Shown: positions 1-8,608 of the stretch, piece by piece
How positions within the stretch are numbered: the stretch's first letter is position 1
Layout: every line of letters begins with the position of its first letter
NCBI GenBank assembly: GCA_025056455.1
Contig: JANWVY010000002.1
Coordinates: forward strand, 606,737-670,736
DNA: 64,000 nucleotides
Direction: 5' to 3'
DNA from: Bryobacteraceae bacterium
GTDB taxonomy: Bacteria > Acidobacteriota > Terriglobia > Bryobacterales > Bryobacteraceae
Translations under genes and position numbers: made by a program
The notes under the pieces: generated by a model
Databases searched by the model: none
The model's input: only the letters and a program-made list of their open reading frames with translations
Told to the model about the DNA's origin: nothing

Positions 1-1422
1 ACTGTGCTTGCCTCGGATCCCGGCACCGGCGACTGGCCCATGTGGGGAGGAACGCCCGATCGCAACATGGTGTCTAACGCCAAAGGCATCGTCACCAGGT
101 GGGACGTCGCGAAAAAAGAAAATGTGAAGTGGGTGGCGGCCCTCGGTTCGCAAACCTACGGGAATCCGGTCGTGGCCGGCGGGCAAGTCTACGTCGGAAC
201 CAATAATGAAGGGCTCCGCGATCCCAAACAAGGTGGAGACCGCGGTGTGCTCATGGCTTTCCGCGAATCGGACGGCGAATTCCTCTGGCAGCACACCAAC
301 GAGAAGCTGCCGGCCGGTCGGGTGAATGACTGGCCATTTCAGGGCGTCTGCTCTTCGCCGCTGGTCGAGGGCGAGATTCTCTATTACGTTAGCAATCGCT
401 GCGAGGTGGTAGCGCTCGACACCAAGGGTTTTTATGATGGCGAAAACGATGGTCCGGTCAAAGATGAAAAATTCACCGGCCCAAAGGATGCGGATGTCCT
501 CTGGAAGTTCGACATGATGGAGGAAGTCGGCTCATTCCCTCACAACATGTCGAATTCCTCGCCCGTGAGCTACGGTGACCTCATCTTCGTCTCCACCTCC
601 AACGGCCAGGATGAAAGCCACGTGAACGTGCCCTCGCCCAAGGCCCCTTCTATCATCGCCCTGAACAAGAAAACGGGCAAGCTGGTTTGGGAAGATAACT
701 CGGTGGGCGACCGCATCTTGCACGGGCAATGGTCCTCTCCGGCGGTGGGCAAAATTGGCGACGTCGTTCAGGTGGTCTCGGCTCAAGGTGACGGCTGGGT
801 GAGAGGATACGAAGCTTTAACAGGAAAGAAACTGTGGGAATTTGACACCAATCCCAAGGATTCGGTCTGGCCCAAAACCCGCAACGAGACCATTAGCACG
901 CCAGTCATTTATGAAGGGCTCGTTTACGTCGCCAACGGCCAGGATCCTGAGCATGGCGAAGGCGTGGGTCATCTTTACGCCATCGACGGCACCAAGCGCG
1001 GCGACATCACGCAAACGGGCCAAGTCTGGCACTATGGCGAAATTCGCCGTTCCATTTCCACAGGGGCCGTCTACAAGGGTTTGGTGTTTTACGCCGACTT
1101 TAGCGGCTTTCTCCACTGCTTAGACGCCAAAACAGGAAAGCTGTATTGGAAGCATGATATGCTCGCGGCGGTGTGGGGCTCGCCCATGGTCATTGACGGC
1201 AAGGTGTACCTCGGCGACGAGGACGGTGACGTCGTCATCCTGGAAGCGTCGACTACGAAGAAACTGATCGCGGAGATGAATATGGGCAGCTCCGTCTACT
1301 GCACTCCAGTCGCGGCCAATGGCACTTTATTCATCGCCAACCGCAATCAACTCTACGCGCTCGCCGAGACTAAAAAGCCTTCGGCTTGGCGCGTCTTCGA
1401 GCTATTGTTGGCGCGGCGCTAA
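1..1422 (+). CDS. PQQ-binding-like beta-propeller repeat protein (5' truncated)
   Basis: The reading frame is open to the left edge, so the N-terminus and any signal peptide lie outside the window; the GTG at position 4 is probably internal. The visible 472 residues are propeller blades with recurring motifs of the type TGKLVWE, TGKKLWEF and TGKLYWKHD, which are the tryptophan-docking turns of PQQ-like propellers. The segment GDWPMWGGTPDRNMVS is typical of the first blade of secreted quinoprotein-like proteins. No heme-binding CxxCH is visible, so a cytochrome-linked alcohol dehydrogenase is unlikely and catalytic use of PQQ cannot be inferred. The last residues are basic and not propeller-like. 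The family is clear; the function is unknown. Confidence 0.85.
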   Translation, partial: TVLASDPGTGDWPMWGGTPDRNMVSNAKGIVTRWDVAKKENVKWVAALGSQTYGNPVVAGGQVYVGTNNEGLRDPKQGGDRGVLMAFRESDGEFLWQHTNEKLPAGRVNDWPFQGVCSSPLVEGEILYYVSNRCEVVALDTKGFYDGENDGPVKDEKFTGPKDADVLWKFDMMEEVGSFPHNMSNSSPVSYGDLIFVSTSNGQDESHVNVPSPKAPSIIALNKKTGKLVWEDNSVGDRILHGQWSSPAVGKIGDVVQVVSAQGDGWVRGYEALTGKKLWEFDTNPKDSVWPKTRNETISTPVIYEGLVYVANGQDPEHGEGVGHLYAIDGTKRGDITQTGQVWHYGEIRRSISTGAVYKGLVFYADFSGFLHCLDAKTGKLYWKHDMLAAVWGSPMVIDGKVYLGDEDGDVVILEASTTKKLIAEMNMGSSVYCTPVAANGTLFIANRNQLYALAETKKPSAWRVFELLLARR

Positions 1423-1564
1423 GACCTCAACCTCGATCTCTAGCGTCGACGCTGCCAGCCGTCTCGATAGAGCGAAAAACGGGTCGCGCAAGCCTGCCCC
1501 AGGGATTCAAGAGCCGTCCACTGGAGCCATCTGCGCTTTGCAACCGTAGCGGTACTGTTCCGCA

Positions 1565-2500
1565 CTAAGCGCGGCTGCCAGCTGGCGTGAGTCCGCGAAC
1601 GCCGAAGGTTTCATAGCGAGGCCAGCATTCCACGGTCGTAATCCAAGTAAGAACCCACAGGATTTGGGCCATCAGCAGGTGCAAGATCTGCATCCAGCCA
1701 GGAGCCATCAGCAAGACATTGGCTAGGCCGATTCCCAGCTGTAAAACCACAGCCACGAGACCGTAGCGCGGGATCTTGCCCGGCCCTCCAGCCCAGAGGA
1801 ATACAGCGGAAACAAGCATGGCCGAAAGCACCGCCAAAACGGGGTGAAGAATACGAAGCCGCACAAGAAAATGCTCGCCCGCGGTGATTTCCTCTCGGAT
1901 TTTGGTGAACAAGCTGCCATCCAGGGCGGGCGTTTTTGGGAATAGCGTATCGCCTAGGGCTGTGACCGCCCCCGTCATATTGGCAACCACTAAACTCAGA
2001 ACCGCCACCGCGAGCAGGGGGCGCGAAAAACTGATATGCGGGCGCCGGCCCTCATCCAGCGACCACCACGCAACGCAGGCCGCGCTGGCCGTGAGCAAGA
2101 GCGTGTTGGTCAGGTGGAGCGCAATCACAACCGCTCGAGCCACCGAAGCGTCATCAGCCACAAGCTCTTTCTTCACTAAAACTGCTCCAATAAAGCCTTC
2201 CACGAGGATAAAAAACATCGTGGCCAGCGCGGCGCGAAACACCGCAGGCCGGACACGGCGCGCCCACACAAGCAGAATTAGGCCCAGCAATCCGCAGAAA
2301 CCGCTAGAGAGGCGGTGCGTAAATTCAATTAACGTTTTCGTGGCAGGCTGAGGCGGAAGGATCTCGCCGTGGCAGGTGGGCCAGTGATTGCCGCATCCAG
2401 CTCCCGATCCCGTAATGCGCACCCAGGCGCCGAAGAGAATCACCGCAATGACGTAAGCCAGAAAGAACCAGGCAAACCAAGTGAACCGCGCCTTCCCCAT
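1565..2500 (-). CDS. ctaA: Heme A synthase, COX15/CtaA family
   Basis: This 311-residue membrane protein converts heme O to heme A for aa3-type cytochrome oxidase. It has about eight hydrophobic segments and the four family histidines, in EFTHRL, ALHLTNT, RILHPV and QILHLLMAQ, that bind the two hemes. The first external loop has a cysteine pair in GCGNHWPTCHG, as in type-1 CtaA. I chose the ATG at 2500 because MGKARF leads directly into the first membrane helix; a GTG at 2518 would add six residues and neither has a good ribosome site. No ctaB or oxidase subunits are in the window. The gene is divergent from the TIM-barrel gene starting at 2527, leaving almost no room for separate promoters. 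Confidence 0.93.
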   Translation of the reverse strand: MGKARFTWFAWFFLAYVIAVILFGAWVRITGSGAGCGNHWPTCHGEILPPQPATKTLIEFTHRLSSGFCGLLGLILLVWARRVRPAVFRAALATMFFILVEGFIGAVLVKKELVADDASVARAVVIALHLTNTLLLTASAACVAWWSLDEGRRPHISFSRPLLAVAVLSLVVANMTGAVTALGDTLFPKTPALDGSLFTKIREEITAGEHFLVRLRILHPVLAVLSAMLVSAVFLWAGGPGKIPRYGLVAVVLQLGIGLANVLLMAPGWMQILHLLMAQILWVLTWITTVECWPRYETFGVRGLTPAGSRA

Positions 2501-2526
2501 CACACTTTCAGCGTACACTGGAGTGG

Positions 2527-3750
2527 ATGTGGCTGGCCATGGCGGTCCTCGCTCTGAGCAGCGAGGGATACGCCCAGAGCCAGCGCGATCCCGGGCGGAT
2601 CTTTCGAATCGGCTCCTACGAGTTGCCGGCGCAGGACAGCGCTCTGCGGCAGATGGCAGAAGCGGGCTTTAACCTCGTGCGGTGCGAAAGCCGCGCCGAC
2701 CTGGATCGTCTGGCCCGGCTCGGCCTCGATGGTTGGATCCCCTTGCCTCTGACCGCTTCGAGCGATCAAGTCCGGAAGAAAGTCGCTGAGCTGGCGGACC
2801 ACCCCGCGCTGGCCGTCTGGGAGGGGCCAGATGAAATGATCTGGAACTTTACTGCCTTCAGCGGCCTCTATCCGAAGGTTCACAGCGAGCCTGGCGAATG
2901 GCAACGACAAACTCCCAATGCGCTCGCCTATGCCCGGGCGCAAGGCAGCCGCGTTCTCGCCGCGTTCCGAGATTCGGTTCGCCAGCTACGCCAACTCGAT
3001 CCCCACAACAGACCTTTATGGCTAAACGAGGCCGCTGAGTCCGATGTGAAGTACATCCGGGAGATCCTGCCCGAGTTGCAGGTTCTCGGCGCAGATCTCT
3101 ATCCCATTCGCTCCACGGGGTCAGAGCCAGCAGCCGTGGGAGACGTCACGCGGCGGTATGTGAAAATCGCCAAAGGGCGTCCGGTATGGATGGTGCTTCA
3201 GGGTTTTTCCTGGCACGTTTTCCCGGAAAGAAAACGCAGCGAGTTGTATCCAAGCTTCTTAGAAACCCGGTTCATGGCCTGGGACGCAATCGTCAATGGC
3301 GCCCGTGGCGTTCTTTATTGGGGCACGGTTTATATCCCGCAACAGGGTGAGGCTTTCCGCCAGTCGCTCTACGCCATGGCAGCCGAGCTTGCGGCGCTTC
3401 AAGCCTTCCTCCGTGCTCCCAACGCCGGCCAACCGGCGGTTGAATTGATTGAGTCCAATCCCGGCTTGCATTCGGGCGAGCGCGGCGTGAAGGCCATGCT
3501 ACGCCAGGCAGACCAAGACTGGCTGCTGGCCGTGGTCAATGAGGATTCCCGTCCACACCTAGCGGTCGATATCAGCGGACTGCACGCGCTTGAGGGCCGC
3601 AAATTGGAGTTGCTTTACGAGGATGACGCCGAGCTCGTCCAAGAGGGATCCATCCTCGTGCGCATGCGGCCGCTTGAAGTCAAGCTGTACTGCACCAGCC
3701 GGCGTTTTGAAACCCAACGCCGCCAGGGTCGCAGTTTTCCGCTCCCCTAG
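2527..3750 (+). CDS. Secreted glycoside-hydrolase-like TIM-barrel protein, paralogue A
   Basis: This protein of 407 residues has a short signal peptide (MWLAMAVLALSSEGYAQ). The body looks like a beta/alpha barrel of the GH-A type: AGFNLVR early, DHPALAVWEGPDE mid-way, VLQGFSWH and GARGVLYWGTVY near the end, followed by a small C-terminal beta domain with VVNEDSRPHLAV. It is clearly paralogous to the protein on the opposite strand at 3747-4979, with the same order of motifs. Catalytic acids cannot be assigned with certainty; the Asp-Glu of the GPDE motif is a candidate for the acid/base. The substrate is unknown. Its stop codon overlaps the stop of the convergent paralogue within one CTAG. Confidence 0.8.
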   Translation: MWLAMAVLALSSEGYAQSQRDPGRIFRIGSYELPAQDSALRQMAEAGFNLVRCESRADLDRLARLGLDGWIPLPLTASSDQVRKKVAELADHPALAVWEGPDEMIWNFTAFSGLYPKVHSEPGEWQRQTPNALAYARAQGSRVLAAFRDSVRQLRQLDPHNRPLWLNEAAESDVKYIREILPELQVLGADLYPIRSTGSEPAAVGDVTRRYVKIAKGRPVWMVLQGFSWHVFPERKRSELYPSFLETRFMAWDAIVNGARGVLYWGTVYIPQQGEAFRQSLYAMAAELAALQAFLRAPNAGQPAVELIESNPGLHSGERGVKAMLRQADQDWLLAVVNEDSRPHLAVDISGLHALEGRKLELLYEDDAELVQEGSILVRMRPLEVKLYCTSRRFETQRRQGRSFPLP

Positions 3751-4979
3751 CGAACGGGAAGCAACCGGTAAAGATGCACATCAAAGGGACGGAAGCGGTC
3801 CCGGAAAGCGTCACCTTGCGAGACCACACTCCTGGATTCGAACAGCACTTTGATCGATGACGTTTTGGGAAGCTTACGAAAGGTCACTTCGACCGGGTTC
3901 GGGTCGGCATTCACGGCAATCAGGACAGGCCCAGCCGCCGAGGGCTTCAACAAATACTCGATTCCACGATCCAAACTATGGCCCGTGTCGTGATATTCGA
4001 GCTCGATGGTCCAGTTCAGGGGACGGGCGGCCAGCTCCTGCTCCAGCGAAGACAGCTCCCTTGCCACGGAACAGAGCTCATCCCAAAGCTTCGAGGCCGG
4101 CGGGTTGGTGTGCAGCCCCCAATACAGAATGCCATTGACGCCATTCGCAACCGCCTGCCAGGCCATAAACCGCTGCTCATCGCGCGTGGGCTCGAGAATC
4201 ATCCGCGGATCCTGACCTTTCGCGCGGAGCCGCTCCCAAGCAAACCCTTGCAAAACCATCAAAACGGCGCGATGCGGGCCCGCAACTTGGCGCATTTTTA
4301 ACGCATATTGCCCGACCTGGCTGATGTGCGTGTTTAACAGGTCGCCCTGACGTCCGCTCGGCCAGAGACCATACATTTCCCGGATTCCGTGCGGAATCAC
4401 AGGATAAATATCGGTGGCGATGAAGTCACCACCTGGGTTATAGCGTTGCAGGGTGGCGACCAGATTCGTCGGCGCATGATTCAAATAGAGCGGACGTTGT
4501 GGATCGAGGGCTTTCACAAAGCGGTAGGTTTCCTGGACGACTTCAGGGGGAATCTTTAGACCCGGCTTTTTCCATTCGTAGGTGGGCTCATCCACAGTCT
4601 CCCAAAATAGGAGCGCAGGATGATCGCGAAGATCTTCCACAATTCGCCGGATTCGAGCTTGGTCGGCCGTGCGCGTTTGCGGTTGAATCACGCCAAGCGT
4701 AACCCAGGCCCGCAGGCCGTACTTCTGCGCGCGGTCCAGTTCCTCGCGCTTGGCAGGAACATGAACGAGCTGAAACCCCGCCGCCGCGGCTTGCTGCCAG
4801 GCATTCGGCCTGTTCGGCAACTGGTAAACACCCAGCAAAAACGTCCGCTTGCCTTGAATCAACGGCATGCCGTCGGTGTCCAGCATGGCTGCGAGGAGGC
4901 TGAAAGAAAAGAACGCGTACAAAGCTGCGCCGGTCAAAAGCTTGGGGAAGAGGTGTGAAGGGGCGTGAGAGGCTACCAT
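3747..4979 (-). CDS. Secreted glycoside-hydrolase-like TIM-barrel protein, paralogue B
   Basis: This 410-residue paralogue of the neighbouring plus-strand gene shares RTFLLGVYQLP at the start, DHPALLFWETVDEP, VLMVLQGFAWE, RFMAWQAVANGVNGILYWG and a C-terminal beta domain (VLIAVNADPNPVEV). An export signal follows the ATG at 4979 (KLLTGAALYAFFSFSLLAAM), so I prefer this start to a TTG at 5009. DEP and the later conserved segments fit a GH-A type barrel, and the Glu of VDEP is a plausible acid/base, but the substrate is not known. The gene begins just downstream of tRNA-Lys on the same strand, and could be read through from it. Confidence 0.8.
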   Translation of the reverse strand: MVASHAPSHLFPKLLTGAALYAFFSFSLLAAMLDTDGMPLIQGKRTFLLGVYQLPNRPNAWQQAAAAGFQLVHVPAKREELDRAQKYGLRAWVTLGVIQPQTRTADQARIRRIVEDLRDHPALLFWETVDEPTYEWKKPGLKIPPEVVQETYRFVKALDPQRPLYLNHAPTNLVATLQRYNPGGDFIATDIYPVIPHGIREMYGLWPSGRQGDLLNTHISQVGQYALKMRQVAGPHRAVLMVLQGFAWERLRAKGQDPRMILEPTRDEQRFMAWQAVANGVNGILYWGLHTNPPASKLWDELCSVARELSSLEQELAARPLNWTIELEYHDTGHSLDRGIEYLLKPSAAGPVLIAVNADPNPVEVTFRKLPKTSSIKVLFESRSVVSQGDAFRDRFRPFDVHLYRLLPVR

Positions 4980-5019
4980 GCGCTCGCTGCCGCACAGCGG
5001 GACAGCCAATCTGTTTCTG

Positions 5020-5095
<76 letters not shown>

Positions 5096-5136
5096 GGTTC
5101 AAAGTGGGCAAGGGTCTACCCACTCTGTCTGAGAAT

Positions 5137-5165
5137 AGCATAACCGCAGGTCGACGCGTTTACAA
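5137..5165 (-). promoter_or_regulatory. Predicted sigma70-type promoter of tRNA-Lys
   Basis: On the minus strand a -35 box TTGTAA (5165-5160) and a -10 box TATGCT (5142-5137) are separated by exactly 17 bases. Transcription would begin near 5130, about 35 bases before the mature tRNA 5' end. This is a prediction from box similarity only. Confidence 0.4.
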
Positions 5166-5181
5166 ATCTGTCGGCGAACGC

Positions 5182-5211
5182 TTGACGAACGGCGCAAGCC
5201 CGAGTCACAAT
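5182..5211 (+). promoter_or_regulatory. Possible promoter of the cold-shock gene
   Basis: TTGACG (5182-5187) is followed after 18 bases by CACAAT (5206-5211). Start would be near 5218, giving a leader of about 75 bases before the GTG at 5293; long leaders are common for cspA-type genes. The -10 match is weak. Confidence 0.3.
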
Positions 5212-5292
5212 ATCGCCGTTCACAACGAGTTCAGTCCAGTGCGTTTGCACGGCGACCCAGTGAACGGATGTAGCAAATCAGGAGATGAAGTA

Positions 5293-5496
5293 GTGAGAGA
5301 AAAAGGTGTCGTTAAGTGGTTTAATGCCGCCAAAGGGTACGGATTTATCCAGCGATCGACCGGTGAGGATGTCTTCGTGCATTACTCTGCAATTCAGATG
5401 CCGGGTTACCGCACCTTAGATCAGGGCGCCGAGGTCGAGTTCGAGGTGAAGACGGGACCGAAAGGGCTCCAGGCGGAAAATGTGGGCCGTTCCTAG
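5293..5496 (+). CDS. csp: Cold-shock domain protein (CspA family)
   Basis: A single cold-shock OB-fold of 67 residues that binds single-stranded RNA or DNA and acts as an RNA chaperone. Both nucleic-acid motifs are present: RNP1 KGYGFIQ and RNP2 VFVHYSAI, after the usual [11 protein letters not shown] start. I chose the GTG at 5293, preceded by AGGAG at 5280-5284, because translation from further upstream in the same frame would add about 60 residues with no family similarity. The gene is monocistronic: divergent tRNA upstream and a strong terminator downstream. The length matches the usual 66-70 residues. Confidence 0.95.
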   Translation: MREKGVVKWFNAAKGYGFIQRSTGEDVFVHYSAIQMPGYRTLDQGAEVEFEVKTGPKGLQAENVGRS

Positions 5497-5528
5497 GTGA
5501 CTCCATCCGAACATCGCTTTGGGCGTCT

Positions 5529-5560
5529 GGGCCGCTGAATCTCAGCGGCCCCTCTTATTT
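5529..5560 (+). terminator. Rho-independent terminator after the cold-shock gene
   Basis: A perfect 10-bp stem GGGCCGCTGA / TCAGCGGCCC (5529-5538 with 5542-5551) closes a 3-base loop and is followed by CTCTTATTT. It lies 33 bases after the csp stop codon. Confidence 0.85.
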
Positions 5561-5657
5561 AGAAGCCAAGAATCAGGCCTGCTTTTGGCGGAACATCCGC
5601 GGCAAGAAAGTCATCCCGATCGCTCCGGGACTTGGAAACGGAAGAGAGCTGGGGGCT

Positions 5658-6176
5658 TTAGCCCACAACCGACGCCGTGGAGGCGCCCAGGAAATAACCA
5701 AGAATCCCGCCTGCAACCACGTCACTTAAAAAGTGCATCCCCAAAAGAATTCGCGATGCAGCAATGCTCAGCGCGCAGAAATACAGGCCGATCGCTAGCT
5801 CGGGGTAGAAGTGGCTGAGACTGGCCGACATGGCGAACGCGGTGATGGTATGGCCCGAAGGAAAACTGAATTGGTCTGGAGGAAGAAGGGTCGCCCAGCA
5901 GTGAGGCTCCAGATGGCACGGCCGCCTTCTACCCGCTAACCTCTTGAGCCAGAGGAAAAGGGCAATGCCCACGCCCGTGGACAGCCCCGCAGCCGCGATT
6001 GCGGAGTATCGCTCTGGACCGCCAAAAATCAAGATGGCGATCAGCATGGCGTACCACAACCAGCCGTCTCCACCTCGCGTGGCGCACACCATCCACAATC
6101 GGATCCAGCGCGGCGCACTCCAACGGTTCACTTTCCGCATCAGCCGCAAATCGCGCGACGTGATGTAACTCAGCAT
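5658..6176 (-). CDS. PAP2-family phosphatase, membrane
   Basis: This membrane phosphatase of about 172 residues has all three PAP2 signatures in order: KRLAGRRRP (KxxxxxxRP), FPSGHT (PSGH) and SRILLGMHFLSDV (SRxxxxxHxxxD). The histidines in the last two are the nucleophile and acid. Likely substrates are undecaprenyl pyrophosphate, phosphatidylglycerol phosphate or phosphatidic acid; the sequence does not decide. Several hydrophobic helices flank the motifs. I chose the ATG at 6176 (MLSYITSRD) because GGAG lies 8 bases upstream; an ATG at 6224 is in frame but has its purine run too close. It is divergent from the glycosyltransferase gene. Confidence 0.88.
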   Translation of the reverse strand: MLSYITSRDLRLMRKVNRWSAPRWIRLWMVCATRGGDGWLWYAMLIAILIFGGPERYSAIAAAGLSTGVGIALFLWLKRLAGRRRPCHLEPHCWATLLPPDQFSFPSGHTITAFAMSASLSHFYPELAIGLYFCALSIAASRILLGMHFLSDVVAGGILGYFLGASTASVVG

Positions 6177-6224
6177 CTGGGCCACTCCCACTCTAGCGTG
6201 CAGAACCGACCCGCGCCCTGTCAT

Positions 6225-6359
6225 ACCTCTAATTAATCAAGACTTTCATGTCAATTTCGTGAAGCAAAGAAAAAACATAAATAACAAAAAAAACAAAACT
6301 TTCGATTTTTGTATCAGCGTCATTCGGGGCCTCTTCCTGCTAGATTGAAAAGTCTGCTC
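6225..6359. other. AT-rich divergent intergenic region
   Basis: This 135-base gap between divergent genes contains a marked A/T-rich block (about 6230-6312, with runs of A) unlike the surrounding GC-rich DNA. TTGACA occurs on the minus strand at 6254-6249, a possible -35 for the PAP2 gene, but no good -10 follows at proper spacing. It probably holds both promoters. Confidence 0.35.
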
Positions 6360-7493
6360 ATGAAGCATCTTGACTTCGTGTTTTTTGACGCGGGCGGGGG
6401 GCATCGCGCTGCGGCGAACGCTTTGCAGGCGCTCATCCAACGTCGCGCCTACCCCTGGCAGATCCGCCTGGTCAATCTCCAGGAGGTCCTCGACGAACTC
6501 GACATCTGCCGGAAGTATTTCGGCATTCGCATGCAGGATGTGTATAACCAAATTCTCAAACGGGGCTGGACCATTGGATCTGCACAAGGCGTGGCCCTGA
6601 TGCACTGGCTCATCCGACATTATCATGCCGACCAGGTGAGAGTGCTCGCGAATTTCTGGCGCCAAATGGAGCCCGATCTCGTGGTTTCTCTGATCCCCAA
6701 CTTCGGGCGAGCGCTTTACGAAAGCTTGAAGCAAGTTTGGCCCAAAACTCCTCTCGTGACGATTCTTACCGACCTTGCTGACTATCCTCCGCACTTCTGG
6801 ATAGAACCGGGACAAGATCAGTACTATATTTGCGGCACGGAGAAGGCTTATCAGCAGGCCCGCGAGTTTGGCTACTCCGAAGAACGGGCCATCCGGGTTT
6901 CCGGCATGGTGCTGCACCCTCGCTTCTACGAACGGCCACCCATCGATCGCGCTACGGAACGACAGAAACTCGGTCTGGATCCGGATCTGCCAACCGGGTT
7001 GATTTTGTTTGGGGGCCAAGGATCATCTCTCATCCGTCTCATCCTGAAGCGGCTCGAGAAGTCGGCCCGGAGGGCGCAATATATCGCCATTTGCGGCAAG
7101 AATGAATCACTTCGCGACCAACTCCGGCGCACACGCTGGAGCTTTCCGCTTTTTGTCGAAGGCTTCACTTCGGAGGTGCCTTACTACATGCGTTTGTCGG
7201 ACTTTTTTATTGGTAAGCCAGGCCCCGGCAGCATCAGCGAGGCGCTCGTCATGGGTCTTCCGGTCATCTTGGAACGCAATGCTTGGACCTTACCTCAAGA
7301 GCGCTACAACACCGAGTGGATCCAAGAAAAAGGAGCGGGAATCGTTCTCCGCAATTTTCGCCACATTGCTGCCGCTGTTGAAACCCTGCTTGCGCCGGGC
7401 GCCTTCGAGCGCTACCAGCAGGCTGTTGCGAAATTGGACAACCAGGCGGTTTTCGAGATCCCCCCCATTTTAGAGCGTTTGCTGAAGTCTTGA
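6360..7493 (+). CDS. MGDG-synthase/MurG-like glycosyltransferase
   Basis: A GT-B fold glycosyltransferase of 377 residues, family GT28-like. The N-terminus FFDAGGGHRAAANAL is the glycine-rich/His loop typical of monogalactosyldiacylglycerol synthases and processive diacylglycerol glucosyltransferases. The C-terminal domain has GGQGSSLI and the nucleotide-sugar binding signature GKPGPGSISEALVMGLPVI. A probable role is membrane glycolipid synthesis from a UDP-sugar and diacylglycerol. I chose the ATG at 6360 because the Rossmann strand begins immediately after it; an upstream GTG-type start would add an unrelated segment. The aldo/keto reductase follows after 63 bases. The acceptor lipid and sugar are not determined. 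Confidence 0.85.
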   Translation: MKHLDFVFFDAGGGHRAAANALQALIQRRAYPWQIRLVNLQEVLDELDICRKYFGIRMQDVYNQILKRGWTIGSAQGVALMHWLIRHYHADQVRVLANFWRQMEPDLVVSLIPNFGRALYESLKQVWPKTPLVTILTDLADYPPHFWIEPGQDQYYICGTEKAYQQAREFGYSEERAIRVSGMVLHPRFYERPPIDRATERQKLGLDPDLPTGLILFGGQGSSLIRLILKRLEKSARRAQYIAICGKNESLRDQLRRTRWSFPLFVEGFTSEVPYYMRLSDFFIGKPGPGSISEALVMGLPVILERNAWTLPQERYNTEWIQEKGAGIVLRNFRHIAAAVETLLAPGAFERYQQAVAKLDNQAVFEIPPILERLLKS

Positions 7494-7556
7494 AGCAACG
7501 GGCAGCCACGCCGTTGTACCCTGAAAACTCGCATGGTTTAGCAAGGAGTATTTCCG

Positions 7557-8525
7557 TTGGATTACGTTCAACTCAAACACACCGATCTCAAGGTTTCTCG
7601 CATCGTGCTGGGTACGATGACCTTCGGCGGGCAAGCCGATGAAGCCAGTAGCCTTGAAATCCTCGACTACGCCATCGATTGCGGTGTAAATTTCATTGAC
7701 ACGGCGAACGCCTATAACCACGGTGTCACCGAGTCCATCCTCGGGCGTTATCTCAAGGGCAAGCGCCACCAGCTGATCGTTGCCTCGAAGGTGTTCAATA
7801 AAATGGGCGAAGGACCGGATATGAAGGGTCTTTCCAGGGCCGCGATCTTGCGCGCCGCCGAGGATTCCCTGAAACGTCTGCAAACCGACTACCTCGACGT
7901 CTACTACCTCCACCAACCCGATTGGAGCGTTCCGATCGAAGAGTCTTTGGAGGCAGTGGACCAACTGGTGCGAGCCGGGAAAGTGCGATATCCGGCAAGC
8001 TCGAATTATGCCTCCTGGCAGATTGTGCAGATGCAACATCTCGCTGCCAGCAACGGATGGAGACCGGCGCGAATCACCCAGCCCATGTATAACCTGCTGG
8101 CGCGGGGGATCGAACAGGAGTACCTCGCGATGACTGCCGCCTATGAGCTATCAACGATCGTTTACAACCCGCTCGCAGGTGGTTTGCTCACTGGCAAACA
8201 CAAACGCGAGCGCGTCACCCCAGGGACCCGCTTTGACAACAACCGGATGTATCAGGACCGGTACTGGCACGACGATATGTTCGACGCCGTGGAGGCCTTG
8301 GAGCAAACCGCGCAGCGCGAAGGTCGGTCGCTCATCAGCCTAGCCCTCAACTGGCTGTACCGCCATACGCCGGTCGATGCCATCATTCTGGGCGCCACGC
8401 AGAAGTCGCAACTCGAGGAGAATCTCCGCGTTCTGAATGATGGCCCGCTCTCAGACCATGCCCTGCGCACTTGCGATGTCGTCTGGCAGGCGCTGCGCGG
8501 GCCCACGCCGAAATACAACCGCTAA
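7557..8525 (+). CDS. Aldo/keto reductase
   Basis: NADPH-dependent oxidoreductase of 322 residues with a (beta/alpha)8 barrel. The catalytic tetrad can be read: Asp and Tyr in NFIDTANAYNHG, Lys in IVASKVF, and His in YYLHQPDWS. The C-terminal cofactor segment IILGATQKSQLEENL is typical of the YajO/Gfo-like AKR subfamily. Translation starts at TTG (7557), supported by AAGGAG at 7542-7547. The physiological substrate is unknown. Confidence 0.9.
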   Translation: MDYVQLKHTDLKVSRIVLGTMTFGGQADEASSLEILDYAIDCGVNFIDTANAYNHGVTESILGRYLKGKRHQLIVASKVFNKMGEGPDMKGLSRAAILRAAEDSLKRLQTDYLDVYYLHQPDWSVPIEESLEAVDQLVRAGKVRYPASSNYASWQIVQMQHLAASNGWRPARITQPMYNLLARGIEQEYLAMTAAYELSTIVYNPLAGGLLTGKHKRERVTPGTRFDNNRMYQDRYWHDDMFDAVEALEQTAQREGRSLISLALNWLYRHTPVDAIILGATQKSQLEENLRVLNDGPLSDHALRTCDVVWQALRGPTPKYNR

Positions 8526-8608
8526 GCCCTCTCCAGTTGTTACAGATTTGGAATAATCAAAGGTTAACGAAGCGTTAACGGCATCAGGCCAACTGCACGG
8601 TAGGCAGC

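Noticed and set aside
5104-5292. Upstream extension of the cold-shock protein
   Set aside because: No similarity to cold-shock proteins and a strong ribosome site at 5280 precedes the GTG at 5293.
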